Assembly (NCBI RefSeq): GCF_023954335.1
Contig: NZ_JAMLIE010000001.1
Location: 2,046,001-2,110,000 of the forward strand
Reading direction: 5' to 3'
Source: Aquamicrobium sp.
GTDB taxonomy: Bacteria > Pseudomonadota > Alphaproteobacteria > Rhizobiales > Rhizobiaceae
Length of the DNA: 64,000 nucleotides
Of the stretch, positions 1-10,250 are shown piece after piece. The position numbers were made by a program, and so were the translations under genes. Under the pieces are notes generated by a model, which ran no database searches, was not told the DNA's origin, and saw nothing but the letters and a program-made list of their open reading frames with translations. Each line of letters starts with the position of its first letter. Position 1 is the first letter of the stretch.

Positions 1-311
1 ACCATGCCTTCGGACCACATCGCGTGCTCGCGCAGCTCGTGGATCGCGGTGTGGTCGTCGCCCGCGATCTGATCGGGGAACGGCATGTCCGACGGATCGA
101 AGATGCGGACCTCCGCACCGAACAGCCGCAGCAGCCGTGCCGCCTCCTCGGTCGCCAGCCGGGAATAGGAGCGTGGCCGCAGCGATCCGTAGAGCATCAG
201 GATGCGCGGCTTGTGGTCGTCCGGGCCAAGTTCGATTGCCAGGCGCTCCTGCACGAAGCGCCTGTCGAGAGCCGGCAGGTGATCGGGGTCAGGCAGGGTA
301 CGCAAACGCAT
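1..311 (-). CDS. arsH: ArsH-type NADPH-dependent FMN reductase, partial
   Basis: Only the N-terminal 103 residues lie in the window; the gene runs off the left edge. The protein begins with an ATG whose complement is at 309-311. It shows the flavodoxin-like FMN-binding segment LYGSLRPRSYSR near residue 40, followed by RLFGAEVRIFDPSDMPFPD, the arrangement seen in ArsH. ArsH proteins are cytosolic flavoproteins that use NADPH and can oxidise trivalent organoarsenicals. The gene is the last of four same-strand ars genes and starts 10 bp after the acr3 stop, so it is very likely co-transcribed with arsR-arsC-acr3. The family call is strong from sequence and context; the C-terminal half cannot be judged. 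Confidence 0.88.
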   Translation of the reverse strand, partial: MRLRTLPDPDHLPALDRRFVQERLAIELGPDDHKPRILMLYGSLRPRSYSRLATEEAARLLRLFGAEVRIFDPSDMPFPDQIAGDDHTAIHELREHAMWSEGM

Positions 312-321
312 GACCGGCCTC

Positions 322-1416
322 CTACTGCTGACTTGTCGCGGCCGCCGGCACGGCGGCAGGCGGGGAACCGCTAAACCAGCGGCGGCCGAGCCAGAGAGCG
401 ACATGCACCAGCAGGATGAGCACCGGAACCTCCACCAGCGGCCCGATTACGGCGGCGAAGGCGACCGGGGAAGCGAGTCCAAATGCGGCGATCGCGACCG
501 CGATGGCCAGCTCGAAATTGTTGCCAGCGGCAGTGAAGGCGATCGCGGTCGTGCGCGGATAGTCCCCGGCGATCAGCTTGCCCATGGCGAAGCTGATGAC
601 GAACTGCACGACGAAGTAGATCACCAGCGGCACCGCGATCAGCAGCGCGTCGAACGGCAGAAGCAGCACGTCGCCGCCCTTCAGGCTGAACATCGCCATA
701 ATGGTGAAGAGCAGCGCGACGAGGGTGATCGGGCTGATCTTCGGCAGGAAGACGTCCTGGAACCAATCGGGACCCTTTCGCGCGATCAGGATGCGCCGGG
801 TCAGGTATCCGGCCGCGAAGGGGATGCCGAGATAGATCAGCACCGCCTCGGTGATTGTCCAGAAGCCGACATCCACGACGCTGCCCTCCAGCCCGAAGAG
901 TGGCGGCAGGACCGAGAGAAAGAACCAGGCGTAGGTCGAAAAAAACAGGATCTGGAAGATCGAATTGAAGGCGACGAGGCCCGCGACGTACTGATTGTCG
1001 CCCTTGGCCAACTGGTTCCAGACCAGAACCATCGCGATGCAGCGCGCCAGTCCGATCAGGATCACGCCGGTCATGTATTCGGGGTAGTCGCGCAAAAAGA
1101 TCGCGGCGAGCGCGAACATCAGCACCGGGCCAATGATCCAGTTCTGGACCAGCGATAGCACGAGCACGCGCTTGTCGGCGAAGACGCGATGCAGTTCCTC
1201 GTAGCGTACCTTGGCGAGCGGCGGGTACATCATCAGGATCAGGCCGATCGCAATCGGGATGTTCGTGGAACCGACCGACATCTCGTTGAGCGCCGCGGGA
1301 AGGTTCGTAAAAGCGGTTCCGAGGAACACGCCTAGCGCCATCGCCGCGAAGATCCAGACGGTCAGATAGCGGTCAAGGAAGGACAGCCGGCGTGCCGGCG
1401 CTGTTGCGTTAGACAT
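322..1416 (-). CDS. acr3: ACR3-family arsenite efflux permease
   Basis: A 364-aa inner-membrane protein with about ten hydrophobic segments, the usual size for ACR3 carriers of the bile/arsenite/riboflavin transporter superfamily. It would export arsenite using the membrane potential. The conserved cysteine segment GLARCIAMVLVWNQLAKGD is present; this cysteine is needed for arsenite transport in studied members. The C-terminal TAAGNNFELAIAVAIAAFG signature of ACR3 is also intact. I chose the ATG at 1416 rather than the open frame reaching 1491 because an AGGAAA ribosome site lies just upstream and family proteins start with a short cytosolic tail before YLTVWIFAAM. It follows arsC by 13 bp and precedes arsH. 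Confidence 0.95.
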   Translation of the reverse strand: MSNATAPARRLSFLDRYLTVWIFAAMALGVFLGTAFTNLPAALNEMSVGSTNIPIAIGLILMMYPPLAKVRYEELHRVFADKRVLVLSLVQNWIIGPVLMFALAAIFLRDYPEYMTGVILIGLARCIAMVLVWNQLAKGDNQYVAGLVAFNSIFQILFFSTYAWFFLSVLPPLFGLEGSVVDVGFWTITEAVLIYLGIPFAAGYLTRRILIARKGPDWFQDVFLPKISPITLVALLFTIMAMFSLKGGDVLLLPFDALLIAVPLVIYFVVQFVISFAMGKLIAGDYPRTTAIAFTAAGNNFELAIAVAIAAFGLASPVAFAAVIGPLVEVPVLILLVHVALWLGRRWFSGSPPAAVPAAATSQQ

Positions 1417-1429
1417 TGGAAGTTTCCTG

Positions 1430-1864
1430 TCAGGCGAGACTGTTGCCCGCGGTGTCGGTGATCTTCTCGCCATCCTCCTTGGTGAAGGCACCCTTCTGGG
1501 GCGGCAGGAGGTCGAGGACAGTCTCGGAGGGGCGGCACAGCTTGACGCCCTTCGGGCTGATCACGATGGGCCGGTTGATCAGGATCGGGTGAGCCTCGAT
1601 CGCATCGAGCAGTTGCTCCTCCGTCAGACCGGGGTCGTGGAGACCGAGTTCGCCGTAGGGCGTGTCCTTCTCGCGCAGGATGTCCCGGACCGAGACGCCC
1701 ATCCGCTCAACGAGCAGCAGCAGCAGCGTACGCGAGGGCGGAGTCTTGAGGTACTCGATGACGTGCGGCTCGACCCCGGCATTGCGGATCATGGCCAGCG
1801 TGTTGCGCGAAGTTCCGCACTCAGGATTATGATAGATGATGACGTCGGTGTAATTCGCGCTCAT
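1430..1864 (-). CDS. arsC: Arsenate reductase, glutaredoxin-coupled ArsC type
   Basis: A 144-aa cytosolic enzyme that reduces arsenate to arsenite so that Acr3 can export it. The N-terminus carries the active-site segment HNPECGTSRNTL with the catalytic cysteine at about residue 16, as in the plasmid R773-type, glutathione/glutaredoxin-dependent ArsC family. The later ILINRPIVISPKG stretch contains the arginine region that holds the oxyanion. The length matches the family. Its start overlaps the arsR stop by 4 bp in an ATGA arrangement, which suggests translational coupling. The call is secure. Confidence 0.95.
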   Translation of the reverse strand: MSANYTDVIIYHNPECGTSRNTLAMIRNAGVEPHVIEYLKTPPSRTLLLLLVERMGVSVRDILREKDTPYGELGLHDPGLTEEQLLDAIEAHPILINRPIVISPKGVKLCRPSETVLDLLPPQKGAFTKEDGEKITDTAGNSLA

Positions 1865-2223
1865 GCGCCGGCACCTTCCTTAATTGTGGCGTTGCCGGAC
1901 GGATCACAGACAGCTGCGCCGACCGCGCAATCGCTGGTGTCGCCGCCACAGCAGTTTTCTGTGAGATAGGCCATCAGCCCGTTCATCGCCGCAAAGTTGG
2001 CGGTGTAGATCAAAGATCGCCCCTCACGGCGGAATGTCACCAGGCTGGCATGCTTCAGCTGGGTCAGGTGAAATGACAGGGTGGCCGAGGGCAGGTTCAG
2101 CTTCTCGCCGATATGCCCGACTGCGCGTCCTTCGCTCCCGGCCTGCACCAGCAGCCGAAAGATATCGAGCCGGGTCTCCTGCGCAAGCGCGGACAAGGCA
2201 GCGATGATATCTGTTTTTTCCAT
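1861..2223 (-). CDS. arsR: ArsR/SmtB-family repressor of the ars operon
   Basis: A 120-aa winged-helix repressor. The recognition region reads LNLPSATLSFHLTQLKHASLV, split here by eye into SATLSFHLTQLKHA as helix-turn-helix, followed by the wing VTFRREGRSLIYTANF. The ELCVCDL-type arsenic site of the E. coli protein is absent. Instead there are cysteines near the C-terminus (ENCCGG and AVCDP), as in proteobacterial ArsR proteins that bind As(III) through a C-terminal cysteine pair. The gene is first in the operon, overlaps arsC by 4 bp, and has a perfect inverted repeat directly before its start, so autoregulation relieved by arsenite is the likely mode. The exact metal-binding residues are inference. 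Confidence 0.95.
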   Translation of the reverse strand: MEKTDIIAALSALAQETRLDIFRLLVQAGSEGRAVGHIGEKLNLPSATLSFHLTQLKHASLVTFRREGRSLIYTANFAAMNGLMAYLTENCCGGDTSDCAVGAAVCDPSGNATIKEGAGA

Positions 2224-2243
2224 ATCTCCAGAATAGTGGAGAT
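2224..2243 (-). promoter_or_regulatory. Likely ArsR operator (inverted repeat)
   Basis: ATCTCCA at 2224-2230 and TGGAGAT at 2237-2243 form a perfect 7-bp inverted repeat with a 6-bp spacer. It abuts the arsR start codon on its upstream side, where an autoregulatory ArsR dimer is expected to sit. Assignment to ArsR is inference from position and symmetry. Confidence 0.6.
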
Positions 2244-2302
2244 GTTTCTGGTGTCAATGCCAGGATAGCCCTGCCGATCACCTCCAGCGGTGGCTGTGGA
2301 AG

Positions 2303-2328
2303 TGGCGCCGGAACTGCCTCCGGCGCCA
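2303..2328 (-). terminator. Strong hairpin between the copper and arsenic units
   Basis: TGGCGCCGGA (2303-2312) and TCCGGCGCCA (2319-2328) make a perfect 10-bp GC-rich stem with a 6-nt loop. It lies 9 bp after the stop of the DUF305/beta-propeller gene on the minus strand and before the ars promoter. There is no clear run of T after it, so it may be a weak terminator or an mRNA-end stabiliser. Confidence 0.4.
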
Positions 2329-2337
2329 TTCACCTCC

Positions 2338-3762
2338 TTAGTGGTTTGATCCGCGGTAGACGATGCCGTTCGGGCGGTCGCCGACCGGGACGGTCTTGAC
2401 GACGTCCTGGCTCGCCACGTCGATGATCGACACGGTATCGTCGGCAATGTTGGTCACGAACACGAATGCCCCGTCAGCCGATGACGATACGCCGTGAGCG
2501 CCACCCCCGGTGGCGATCGTTTTCACCACTTCTCCGGTCGCCGTGTCGATCACGGACACCGTGTCGTTCGGCTCCGCGTCGGTGCCCTGGTTAGCCACAT
2601 AGACGTAGGCTCCGTCGGGTGTGGCGAACATCTGGATCGGGTTCGGCCCGACGTCGATCCTGTTCGTCACCTCGCGGGATGCGGTGTCGATGACGGCCAC
2701 CCGGTTCTCGTCTCGAAGAGAGACGTAGACCTGATCGCCCGAGGGCGTGAACCCGACCTGGACCGGCGCTGCGCCCACCGGCATGCGCGCAAGCTCCGTC
2801 AGGTTCTGGGTGTCGATGACGGAGACCGAGCCGTCATCGACATTGGCCACATAGAGCTCGCTCTGATCCGGGCTGAGGCGCAGTCCGTGCGGAAAGGCTC
2901 CGGTCGCGATGCGCCCGATAACCTGAGCTTTTGCGAGATCAACGACTACGATCTCGTTCCCGCCGGACAGCGAAACATAGGCACGCCCGGTGCGATCGGC
3001 GACGACATGCGCAGGATGCGCCCCGACTTCCAGAGTGGCGACAGGTTGCGATAGTTGCTGTGGGTCGAGCACCACCAGAACCCCTCCGCCCGCTTCGGCC
3101 TCGGCATGTCCATCGTCCGCCGATCCGTGAGCGTGATCGGAGGCAGGGCTCCCGACCGCGAGCAGCAGATTCCCGTCCGGCGTCAGATCGACATTGTGTG
3201 GCGATACGCCGATCTGAACGGTCTCGACAGAACCGGTGCCGAGATCAATGGAGCTGATTGAATTGCCGCCCTCGTTGGCGGAGTACACGGTTCCGTCCCT
3301 CTGGATGAAGCCGGCAGGCTCCTGGCTGGCATTCGTCTCCAGCCATGCCTGCATTTCGGCGATCTCACGCTCCTGTGCTTCGATGATCTGCGCCGCCCAC
3401 TCTCTCGTTTGCGGGTCATCTCCGTATTGCTGCACGATCTTCGCCATATCGATCGCACCTTGATGGTGCGGGATCATGCCCCGGACGAAGGCGACGTCCG
3501 GGTCTCCCGCCATGACGCCCTCCATCATCGGCCCGTGCATCTCGTCCATCGCATCGACATAAGCTTTGGTGAAATTTCCCGCGTCCCTATCGGCCATCGA
3601 AGGCATCTGTCCTGAAGGAGACATGGGAGCAGGGGCCCGATCCTCCTGCGCCTGCAGCGTCTCGGGGCGGTGGGCGTCATGCTCTGCCTGCTGGGCCAGA
3701 GCAGCGCCGGAAACCCCCATCAGGAGAGTGGCGGAAAGGGCAATTATTGTTCGGTACATCAT
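2338..3762 (-). CDS. Exported DUF305 domain fused to YVTN-type beta-propeller
   Basis: A 474-aa protein with a signal peptide (MMYRTIIALSATLLMG..., cleavage likely after ALA near residue 23). Residues about 50-145 form a DUF305 domain with the hallmark GMIPHHQGAIDMAK and the later EREIAEMQAWLE. From about 150 to the end, repeats of the YVTN/lactonase-like beta-propeller follow (for example VYVANQGTDAEP, VFVTNIADDTVSIIDV). DUF305 proteins include the periplasmic copper-binding CopM of cyanobacteria, so a metal-handling job in the periplasm is likely. The start is the first of two ATGs at 3760-3762, behind an AAAGGA site. The fusion of a DUF305 head to a propeller is the odd part. The domain calls are firm; the function is inferred from the copper island around it. 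Confidence 0.85.
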   Translation of the reverse strand: MMYRTIIALSATLLMGVSGAALAQQAEHDAHRPETLQAQEDRAPAPMSPSGQMPSMADRDAGNFTKAYVDAMDEMHGPMMEGVMAGDPDVAFVRGMIPHHQGAIDMAKIVQQYGDDPQTREWAAQIIEAQEREIAEMQAWLETNASQEPAGFIQRDGTVYSANEGGNSISSIDLGTGSVETVQIGVSPHNVDLTPDGNLLLAVGSPASDHAHGSADDGHAEAEAGGGVLVVLDPQQLSQPVATLEVGAHPAHVVADRTGRAYVSLSGGNEIVVVDLAKAQVIGRIATGAFPHGLRLSPDQSELYVANVDDGSVSVIDTQNLTELARMPVGAAPVQVGFTPSGDQVYVSLRDENRVAVIDTASREVTNRIDVGPNPIQMFATPDGAYVYVANQGTDAEPNDTVSVIDTATGEVVKTIATGGGAHGVSSSADGAFVFVTNIADDTVSIIDVASQDVVKTVPVGDRPNGIVYRGSNH

Positions 3763-3878
3763 TGTGCATCCTTTGGCGCCGGAGAAACGCCTCACATCCT
3801 CGGACGTGCGCTTTCCGGCTTCATCTGATCGTCGGTTGCTGGAGCAGCCGGGAACGAACAGCTCCCGGCCGTGCTTCA

Positions 3879-4289
3879 CTATGCAATCGTGGTCAGACGC
3901 GGTGGCCTCAGGATGCCTGAAGGATTTCGGCCCAGAACACTGTGCTGAATGCGAAGGGGCGGTTCCCCGTCCAACGCTGGCAGTGCCGGCAGTGGATCGG
4001 GAAGCAGGGCAAGAAAGGTGCAGACCTGGCCGCAATCCAGATCCGGCGCTGCTTCAGGGTGACAGCATCGTTCGTCCGCAGCCTCGCTGCGGTCGTCGGA
4101 ATGCTGCGAAGAGACGTCATGCTGCGCGCTGGCAACGGCCTGATCCAGGTGCGTGGCATGCGTGCTTGAACTGGCATGTGCCGTTCCAAGGACAGCGAAA
4201 GCGCTGAAGACGAGCAGCAGCAGGCCGGTCAGGAACTGGCGCGGCCAGTCCTTTTTCGACCAGAACGCCGCAGTCGAGCTCCTGCTCAT
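3879..4289 (-). CDS. Small membrane-anchored Cys/His-rich protein
   Basis: A 136-aa protein whose family I cannot name with certainty. It has one N-terminal hydrophobic segment (about residues 18-40), a His/Ser/Asp-rich exported stretch (residues 41-70), and the cysteines of DERCCHPEAAPDLDCGQVC, ending in LGRNPSGILRPPR. Metal binding outside the membrane is plausible. A good AGGAAG ribosome site lies 8 bp before the ATG. It shares its layout and its C-terminal PPR ending with the protein at 9061-9468 in the same island. It resembles small DUF2946-type exported proteins found beside copper genes, but that is a guess. Confidence 0.6.
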   Translation of the reverse strand: MSRSSTAAFWSKKDWPRQFLTGLLLLVFSAFAVLGTAHASSSTHATHLDQAVASAQHDVSSQHSDDRSEAADERCCHPEAAPDLDCGQVCTFLALLPDPLPALPALDGEPPLRIQHSVLGRNPSGILRPPRLTTIA

Positions 4290-4467
4290 GGCGTGGCTTC
4301 CTGCGCGAGGTCAGGACGGAGGCCTGTCAGGCACCAGTCGATATCCGTTCGCCCGCCGGCATCCGGACGCAGGCAGCCGAGGCTGCTCACGGGGGCAGGT
4401 TCCGCCCCGCGGGGCCCATTCTGGATGGTACTGGTGGCAGTCCGATGGGTCATGAGCAGCGTTCTTC

Positions 4468-4956
4468 TCAGACCTCCTGCGCGCCGCGGAACTGCCCGAA
4501 GATTTTGTGGTCGGCGGGAGTGAACAGGAACACCTCGTACGGCTCGGCAGTCATGCCCGGGAAGTCCATGCCCGGCGAGCCCGCCGGCATTCCGGGAACT
4601 GCGAGGCCCGTGGCCGCCGGGCGCTCGGTCAGGAGACGCTGGATTGCCGCGGCTGGAACGTGGCCTTCGACGACATAGCCGTCGACTTCGGCCGTGTGGC
4701 ACGAGTAGAGCGCCGGGGGCACGCCGAGCCGCTGTTTGATGGCGTCCATGTTCTGGGATTCAACGATCCGCACCGGAAATCCCGCGGCCTCGATATGCTC
4801 GGCCCACCCGGTGCAGCAGCCGCAGTTCGGGTCCTTGGTAACGGTCACGAGTGGCGAGCTTGCGGCATATCCTGTCCCCGGTACTGAAAGCAGAACAGGT
4901 ATCGAGCCAAGGCCTGCCAAGAAGGCGCGCCGGCTGATCGCATGGTCATTTCGCAT
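4468..4956 (-). CDS. DUF411 periplasmic metal-binding protein with Tat-like signal
   Basis: A 162-aa protein. The N-terminus has a twin-arginine-like signal (SRRAFLAGLGSIPVLLS), so export to the periplasm is expected. The mature part carries the DUF411 signature VTKDPNCGCCTGWAEHIE, then LYSCHTAEVDGYVVEGHVPAA, and the PGMPAGSPGM segment typical of the family. DUF411 proteins such as CopG of copper-resistance clusters bind copper through the CxCC-type motif. A ribosome site (AGGA) precedes the ATG at 4956. It sits between the ATPase and the DUF305-propeller gene, all on the minus strand. Confidence 0.9.
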   Translation of the reverse strand: MRNDHAISRRAFLAGLGSIPVLLSVPGTGYAASSPLVTVTKDPNCGCCTGWAEHIEAAGFPVRIVESQNMDAIKQRLGVPPALYSCHTAEVDGYVVEGHVPAAAIQRLLTERPAATGLAVPGMPAGSPGMDFPGMTAEPYEVFLFTPADHKIFGQFRGAQEV

Positions 4957-4986
4957 CTCTAGTCCTAACGAACGCCGCCGACGATC

Positions 4987-5103
4987 TCAGCGGAAAAATA
5001 CGTACTTGATCAATGCTGCGACGGTGAGGAGCGCAAGCACCAGAAGCAGGAGGCCCCAGAAGCCCATACCCCACATCATGCCGCCGGACATCATCTCGTT
5101 CAT
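4987..5103 (-). CDS. 38-residue Met-rich single-span membrane peptide
   Basis: The reading frame from the ATG at 5101-5103 encodes 38 residues: a methionine-rich head (MNEMMSGGMMWGMG), then one hydrophobic segment (FWGLLLLVLALLTVAALI) and a short basic-aromatic tail KYVFFR. An AGGAAG ribosome site lies 6-7 bp upstream. Small proteins of this shape, with a MMxGMMWGM-like head, are common next to copper ATPase genes. The methionines could contact copper at the membrane surface. The frame is well formed and placed between copA and the DUF411 gene, so I regard it as real, but expression is not shown. Confidence 0.7.
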   Translation of the reverse strand: MNEMMSGGMMWGMGFWGLLLLVLALLTVAALIKYVFFR

Positions 5104-5262
5104 GGCGAGCTTCCTGTTGGCGATGACTGGCAGATACTAGCACAAGCTGCCGCCGCCGAACTTGAGGCGGCGCAAGGAAGGACACTTTGCTGGAGACGAA
5201 CACGGCCTCGTGAGCCGTATCGGAGCCGTAGTGCTGGACAGATTCTTCGCTCACCTTGGCTC

Positions 5263-7743
<2,481 letters not shown>

Positions 7744-7790
7744 GTACCTCGTCCGGGAAGTGCCCGAGAATCGTCATTATTCAGCGTGCG

Positions 7791-7813
7791 CCTTCCCATC
7801 GCTGGAAGGTCAA
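7791..7813 (-). promoter_or_regulatory. CueR/MerR-like copper-responsive promoter element
   Basis: On the minus strand the sequence reads TTGACC followed by a dyad whose arms are CCTTCC and GGAAGG (7791-7796 and 7804-7809). The plus-strand core, CCTTCCCATCGCTGGAAGG, differs only in the middle from the known E. coli copA CueR site, CCTTCCCCTTGCTGGAAGG. TTGACC (complement of 7808-7813) would be the -35 element. The -10 element at the long MerR-type spacing is weak. It sits 48 bp ahead of the copper ATPase gene. No cueR gene is in the window. Confidence 0.6.
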
Positions 7814-8002
7814 GAGTAAATCGCAAGGCGGAAGCCGTTGCCGTGACGGTGACGAAGGACATTTCGCTCTTCCGGTTCTGCCTGCGCAGCGTTTCTGGAC
7901 GTACCTTCGAATGTGTAGTGTCGATCTCGGCAGCGCCTTCCGCAATGCCAGGCAGTCTTCTGTCGGAGCCGCCGAAGCCTCGAGCTCCGGCGGCCGACAT
8001 GC

Positions 8003-8497
8003 TTACTGCTGACCCGCGTTCTCCTCGACCCAGGCGGTCATCTCCTCGATCTCTTGGCGCTGAGAGTCGATGATCTCCTGTGCGAGCGCTTTCGACTGCT
8101 CGTCATCACCGTATTGGAGTTCGACCTCGGCCATGGCGCTGGCGCCCGTATGATGCGCGATCATCCCGCAGTGGAAGGCGAGATCGGGGTCTTTGATGGT
8201 GTGGGTGGCCATCATCGGGCCGTTCATCTCCATCATGGCCTGCATGGAGGCCTGTTGGGCCTCGTCCATGCCTTCCATGCTTCCCATCATGCCGGACATG
8301 TCCATACCCTGCATCATGTCTGGCGCCGCGGACTGCTGGATAGCATCCCGGCAGCCCTGTGGCAGGATCGACAGGTCTGCCATCTGGCCATGCTGGCCTG
8401 TCTGGCCGTGCTGCCCGTGCATCCCGCCTTCTTGCGCGAGGGCGGCGGGAGCAGCGAGCAGGACAGCCAAGATTGTGGCTACTTCGAATTTACGCAT
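8003..8497 (-). CDS. Secreted Met/His-rich DUF305 protein
   Basis: A 164-aa exported protein. It has a signal peptide (MRKFEVATILAVLLAAPAALA), a His/Gln/Gly segment (GGMHGQHGQTGQHGQM), a Met-rich stretch (MMQGMDMSGMMGSMEGMD), and then a DUF305 domain containing FHCGMIAHHTGASAMAE and EIEEMTAWVE. The Met-rich part is what soft-metal (Cu(I)/Ag(I)) binding proteins of the periplasm show, and CopM-type DUF305 proteins bind copper. It lies between the copper-storage gene and copA, all on the minus strand. It is one of three DUF305 proteins in the island and the only one that is simply secreted. Confidence 0.88.
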   Translation of the reverse strand: MRKFEVATILAVLLAAPAALAQEGGMHGQHGQTGQHGQMADLSILPQGCRDAIQQSAAPDMMQGMDMSGMMGSMEGMDEAQQASMQAMMEMNGPMMATHTIKDPDLAFHCGMIAHHTGASAMAEVELQYGDDEQSKALAQEIIDSQRQEIEEMTAWVEENAGQQ

Positions 8498-8533
8498 GAG
8501 AGTTCTCCTTTGATGTAATTGGCTCTGTTGGAA

Positions 8534-8866
8534 TCAGGCGGCCATCTTCCGGCAGCTCTCGGCGCACCGGCGACAGGCATCGACGCATTCCTGCATATCG
8601 CCGATCTGTTCACAGCTCCGGGCGCACTCCTCGCAGACTTCTGCGCAGACTGTGCAGGTGCGTTTGTGAAGGTCGGTGCCCATCAGCATGAAGTTTGCCG
8701 CGGTCCGACAGATCTCGGCGCAGGCAATCATGAGACGGAAGTGACCTGGCTCGACGTGCTGGCCGCCTGCCTCCAGGCAGTGGTTCATGGCTGTGCTGAG
8801 GCAAACGCTGTGACAGCGCAGGCATTCGTCGATGCAGCTCTGCATTTCAGGGGACATCTGGTGCAT
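8534..8866 (-). CDS. csp3: Four-helix-bundle copper storage protein (Csp3-like)
   Basis: A 110-aa protein with 16 cysteines, mostly spaced CxxxC or CxxC along helices (for example SCIDECLRCHSVC, TCTVCAEVCEECARSC, ECVDACRRCAESC). This is the pattern of the Csp copper storage proteins, whose helix bundles are filled with Cu(I). There is no signal peptide, so it matches the cytosolic Csp3 branch rather than exported Csp1. I chose the ATG at 8866, 7 bp behind GGAG; an in-frame TTG further upstream (8908) lacks support. It would store excess Cu(I) in the cytosol while CopA exports it. The symbol is given by family resemblance. Confidence 0.88.
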   Translation of the reverse strand: MHQMSPEMQSCIDECLRCHSVCLSTAMNHCLEAGGQHVEPGHFRLMIACAEICRTAANFMLMGTDLHKRTCTVCAEVCEECARSCEQIGDMQECVDACRRCAESCRKMAA

Positions 8867-9060
8867 TTGGATTCTCCAATTCGGAATTTTGGGGTTGAGA
8901 AGCGGCAAGCGCCGCGCCGACGCTCACTGCTGTCGGAGACGCATGGCGTCTGCCTCGGATCGACCGATCGCTTCCCCAGCCGTATCTGGTTCGGAGACAC
9001 GCTGATGCCTTGTCTCAGGTCAGGCGTGATCTCGAGGGAAGACGATCAGATCAGACCAGA

Positions 9061-9468
9061 TCACGGTCGTGGAGGACGACGTAGCCCGTCGGGACCAAGC
9101 CCGTTCAGGAGCGAGACAAGAACATGAGATTTAGCCCCTGCGCCCCATGGCCAATCCGGGCACGGAGACTCGCTTGGCAGCAGTGCCGACAGACAGGCTT
9201 CTCCGCAGCAGGCAGGAGTCGCATCCCCTGTGCCATGCTTTTCGCTGACCATCGATGGATGTGCGTGGCTTTGCTCCGACTCGGCAGCAGCGTCGTCCGC
9301 GACAGGCGGTGCTCCGGCAGTAGCATCGGTATGGACATGTATGTGTGGCAGAAGGCCTTGGGCAGCTACCGCATGGGTCAAGAACATGGCGACCGCCAGA
9401 AGCGTAACGATGTTCGAAAGCTTCTGCCAGACTGACGCAGCTTTCGCGCTGGCGGCTGGTCGTTCCAT
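9061..9468 (-). CDS. Small membrane-anchored Cys/His-rich protein, second copy
   Basis: A 135-aa protein of the same design as the one at 3879-4289: an N-terminal hydrophobic helix (IVTLLAVAMFLTHAVAA), a histidine cluster (LPHIHVH), an acidic/His stretch, then PACCGEACLSALLP and a C-terminal end GLGPDGLRRPPRP. The shared order is CC...C...ALLP...G(I/L)(R)PPR. The ATG at 9468 directly precedes the hydrophobic helix; a TTG at 9570 would add 34 residues and is less likely. It is divergent from the DUF305 membrane protein at 9620. I do not know the family; metal binding outside the inner membrane is an inference from residues and context. Confidence 0.55.
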   Translation of the reverse strand: MERPAASAKAASVWQKLSNIVTLLAVAMFLTHAVAAQGLLPHIHVHTDATAGAPPVADDAAAESEQSHAHPSMVSEKHGTGDATPACCGEACLSALLPSESPCPDWPWGAGAKSHVLVSLLNGLGPDGLRRPPRP

Positions 9469-9619
9469 AGCGAGGCAACGACGATGGAGAAGACTTGTTC
9501 CAGCACAACCGGTAATGTGACTACTGGTGCCCGATACTAGTTCGCCTGGCGCAGCTCGGGCCTGCTGCAAGGGAAGACGTCACGGCGTGATCGGTCCAAG
9601 CGTCGGCAGAAAAGGTTAA

Positions 9620-10114
9620 ATGGCAGACATGGCGCAGTCCTCTGATAATACTCAGCACAGCGGAAGCTCCGGCCGTCCGTACTTGATGTTCTGGATCAAC
9701 ATGGCTCTCGGCCTCTTGGTCATGTATGTCGTGATGTTCTCGATGATCGATGGGCTGCACGATTTCCGGAACAACCTCAACATGTTCTATATGGCGGTGA
9801 CCATGTGGGCGCCGATGGGAATCTTCATGCTGGCCACGATGCCCGGCATGTTTCCAAGGAAGGCACTCAATATCGCTCTCCACGGCCTGTTTATCGCCCT
9901 GACGATTGCGTCTTTCGCCGCCACGCGCTCACAAACGCTGATCCACGACCGCCAATTCGTCGACTCGATGATCCCACATCACTCGGGCGCCATCCTCATG
10001 TGCCGAGAGGCGGCGCTGAGCGATCCAGAGTTGGTCGCTCTGTGCGAAGAGATCATCGAGGCGCAACGATCTGAAATCGAGCAAATGGAACAGATCCAAG
10101 AACGCCTCGATTGA
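9620..10114 (+). CDS. Membrane-anchored DUF305 protein
   Basis: A 164-aa protein with three hydrophobic segments in the first 100 residues (YLMFWINMALGLLVMYVVM, the MAVTMWAPMGIFMLA region, and IALHGLFIALTIASFA), then a short DUF305 domain with DSMIPHHSGAILMC and EIIEAQRSEIEQMEQI. The conserved HH pair is present. The soluble domain probably faces the periplasm. It is the only plus-strand gene of the copper module and is divergent from the Cys/His-rich gene, so the 151 bp between them should hold both promoters. The ribosome site is AAAGG just before the ATG. Confidence 0.85.
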   Translation: MADMAQSSDNTQHSGSSGRPYLMFWINMALGLLVMYVVMFSMIDGLHDFRNNLNMFYMAVTMWAPMGIFMLATMPGMFPRKALNIALHGLFIALTIASFAATRSQTLIHDRQFVDSMIPHHSGAILMCREAALSDPELVALCEEIIEAQRSEIEQMEQIQERLD

Positions 10115-10158
10115 ATTGGCAGCGGCATAAGCAGGAGGATGGGGATAGGCATAGCGTG

Positions 10159-10250
10159 ATGTCGGACGCCAACGAATTAGTCGAGGCCATCACCTGCGGG
10201 GGGCGGCGGAGGCATTGGGCCGACGGGGAGAAGCTGAGGATCGTGGTGAC
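10159..10250 (+). pseudogene. Remnant of a transposase N-terminus (IS66/IS3-type orfA)
   Basis: The frame from the ATG at 10159 reads MSDANELVEAITCGGRRRHWADGEKLRIV in two parts (MSDANELVEAITC and GGRRRHWADGEKLRIV), which matches the helix-turn-helix start of transposase accessory proteins; similarity then stops. The whole stretch from 10115 to 10522 contains no other gene I can support; 10360-10500 is notably AT-rich. It suggests that a mobile element once sat at this edge of the copper module. Confidence 0.5.

Noticed and set aside
4286..4453. A 55-codon minus-strand frame overlapping the next gene by ATGA
   Set aside because: The coupling with the 136-aa gene is suggestive, but the peptide has no recognisable feature and the gene behind it has its own good ribosome site.
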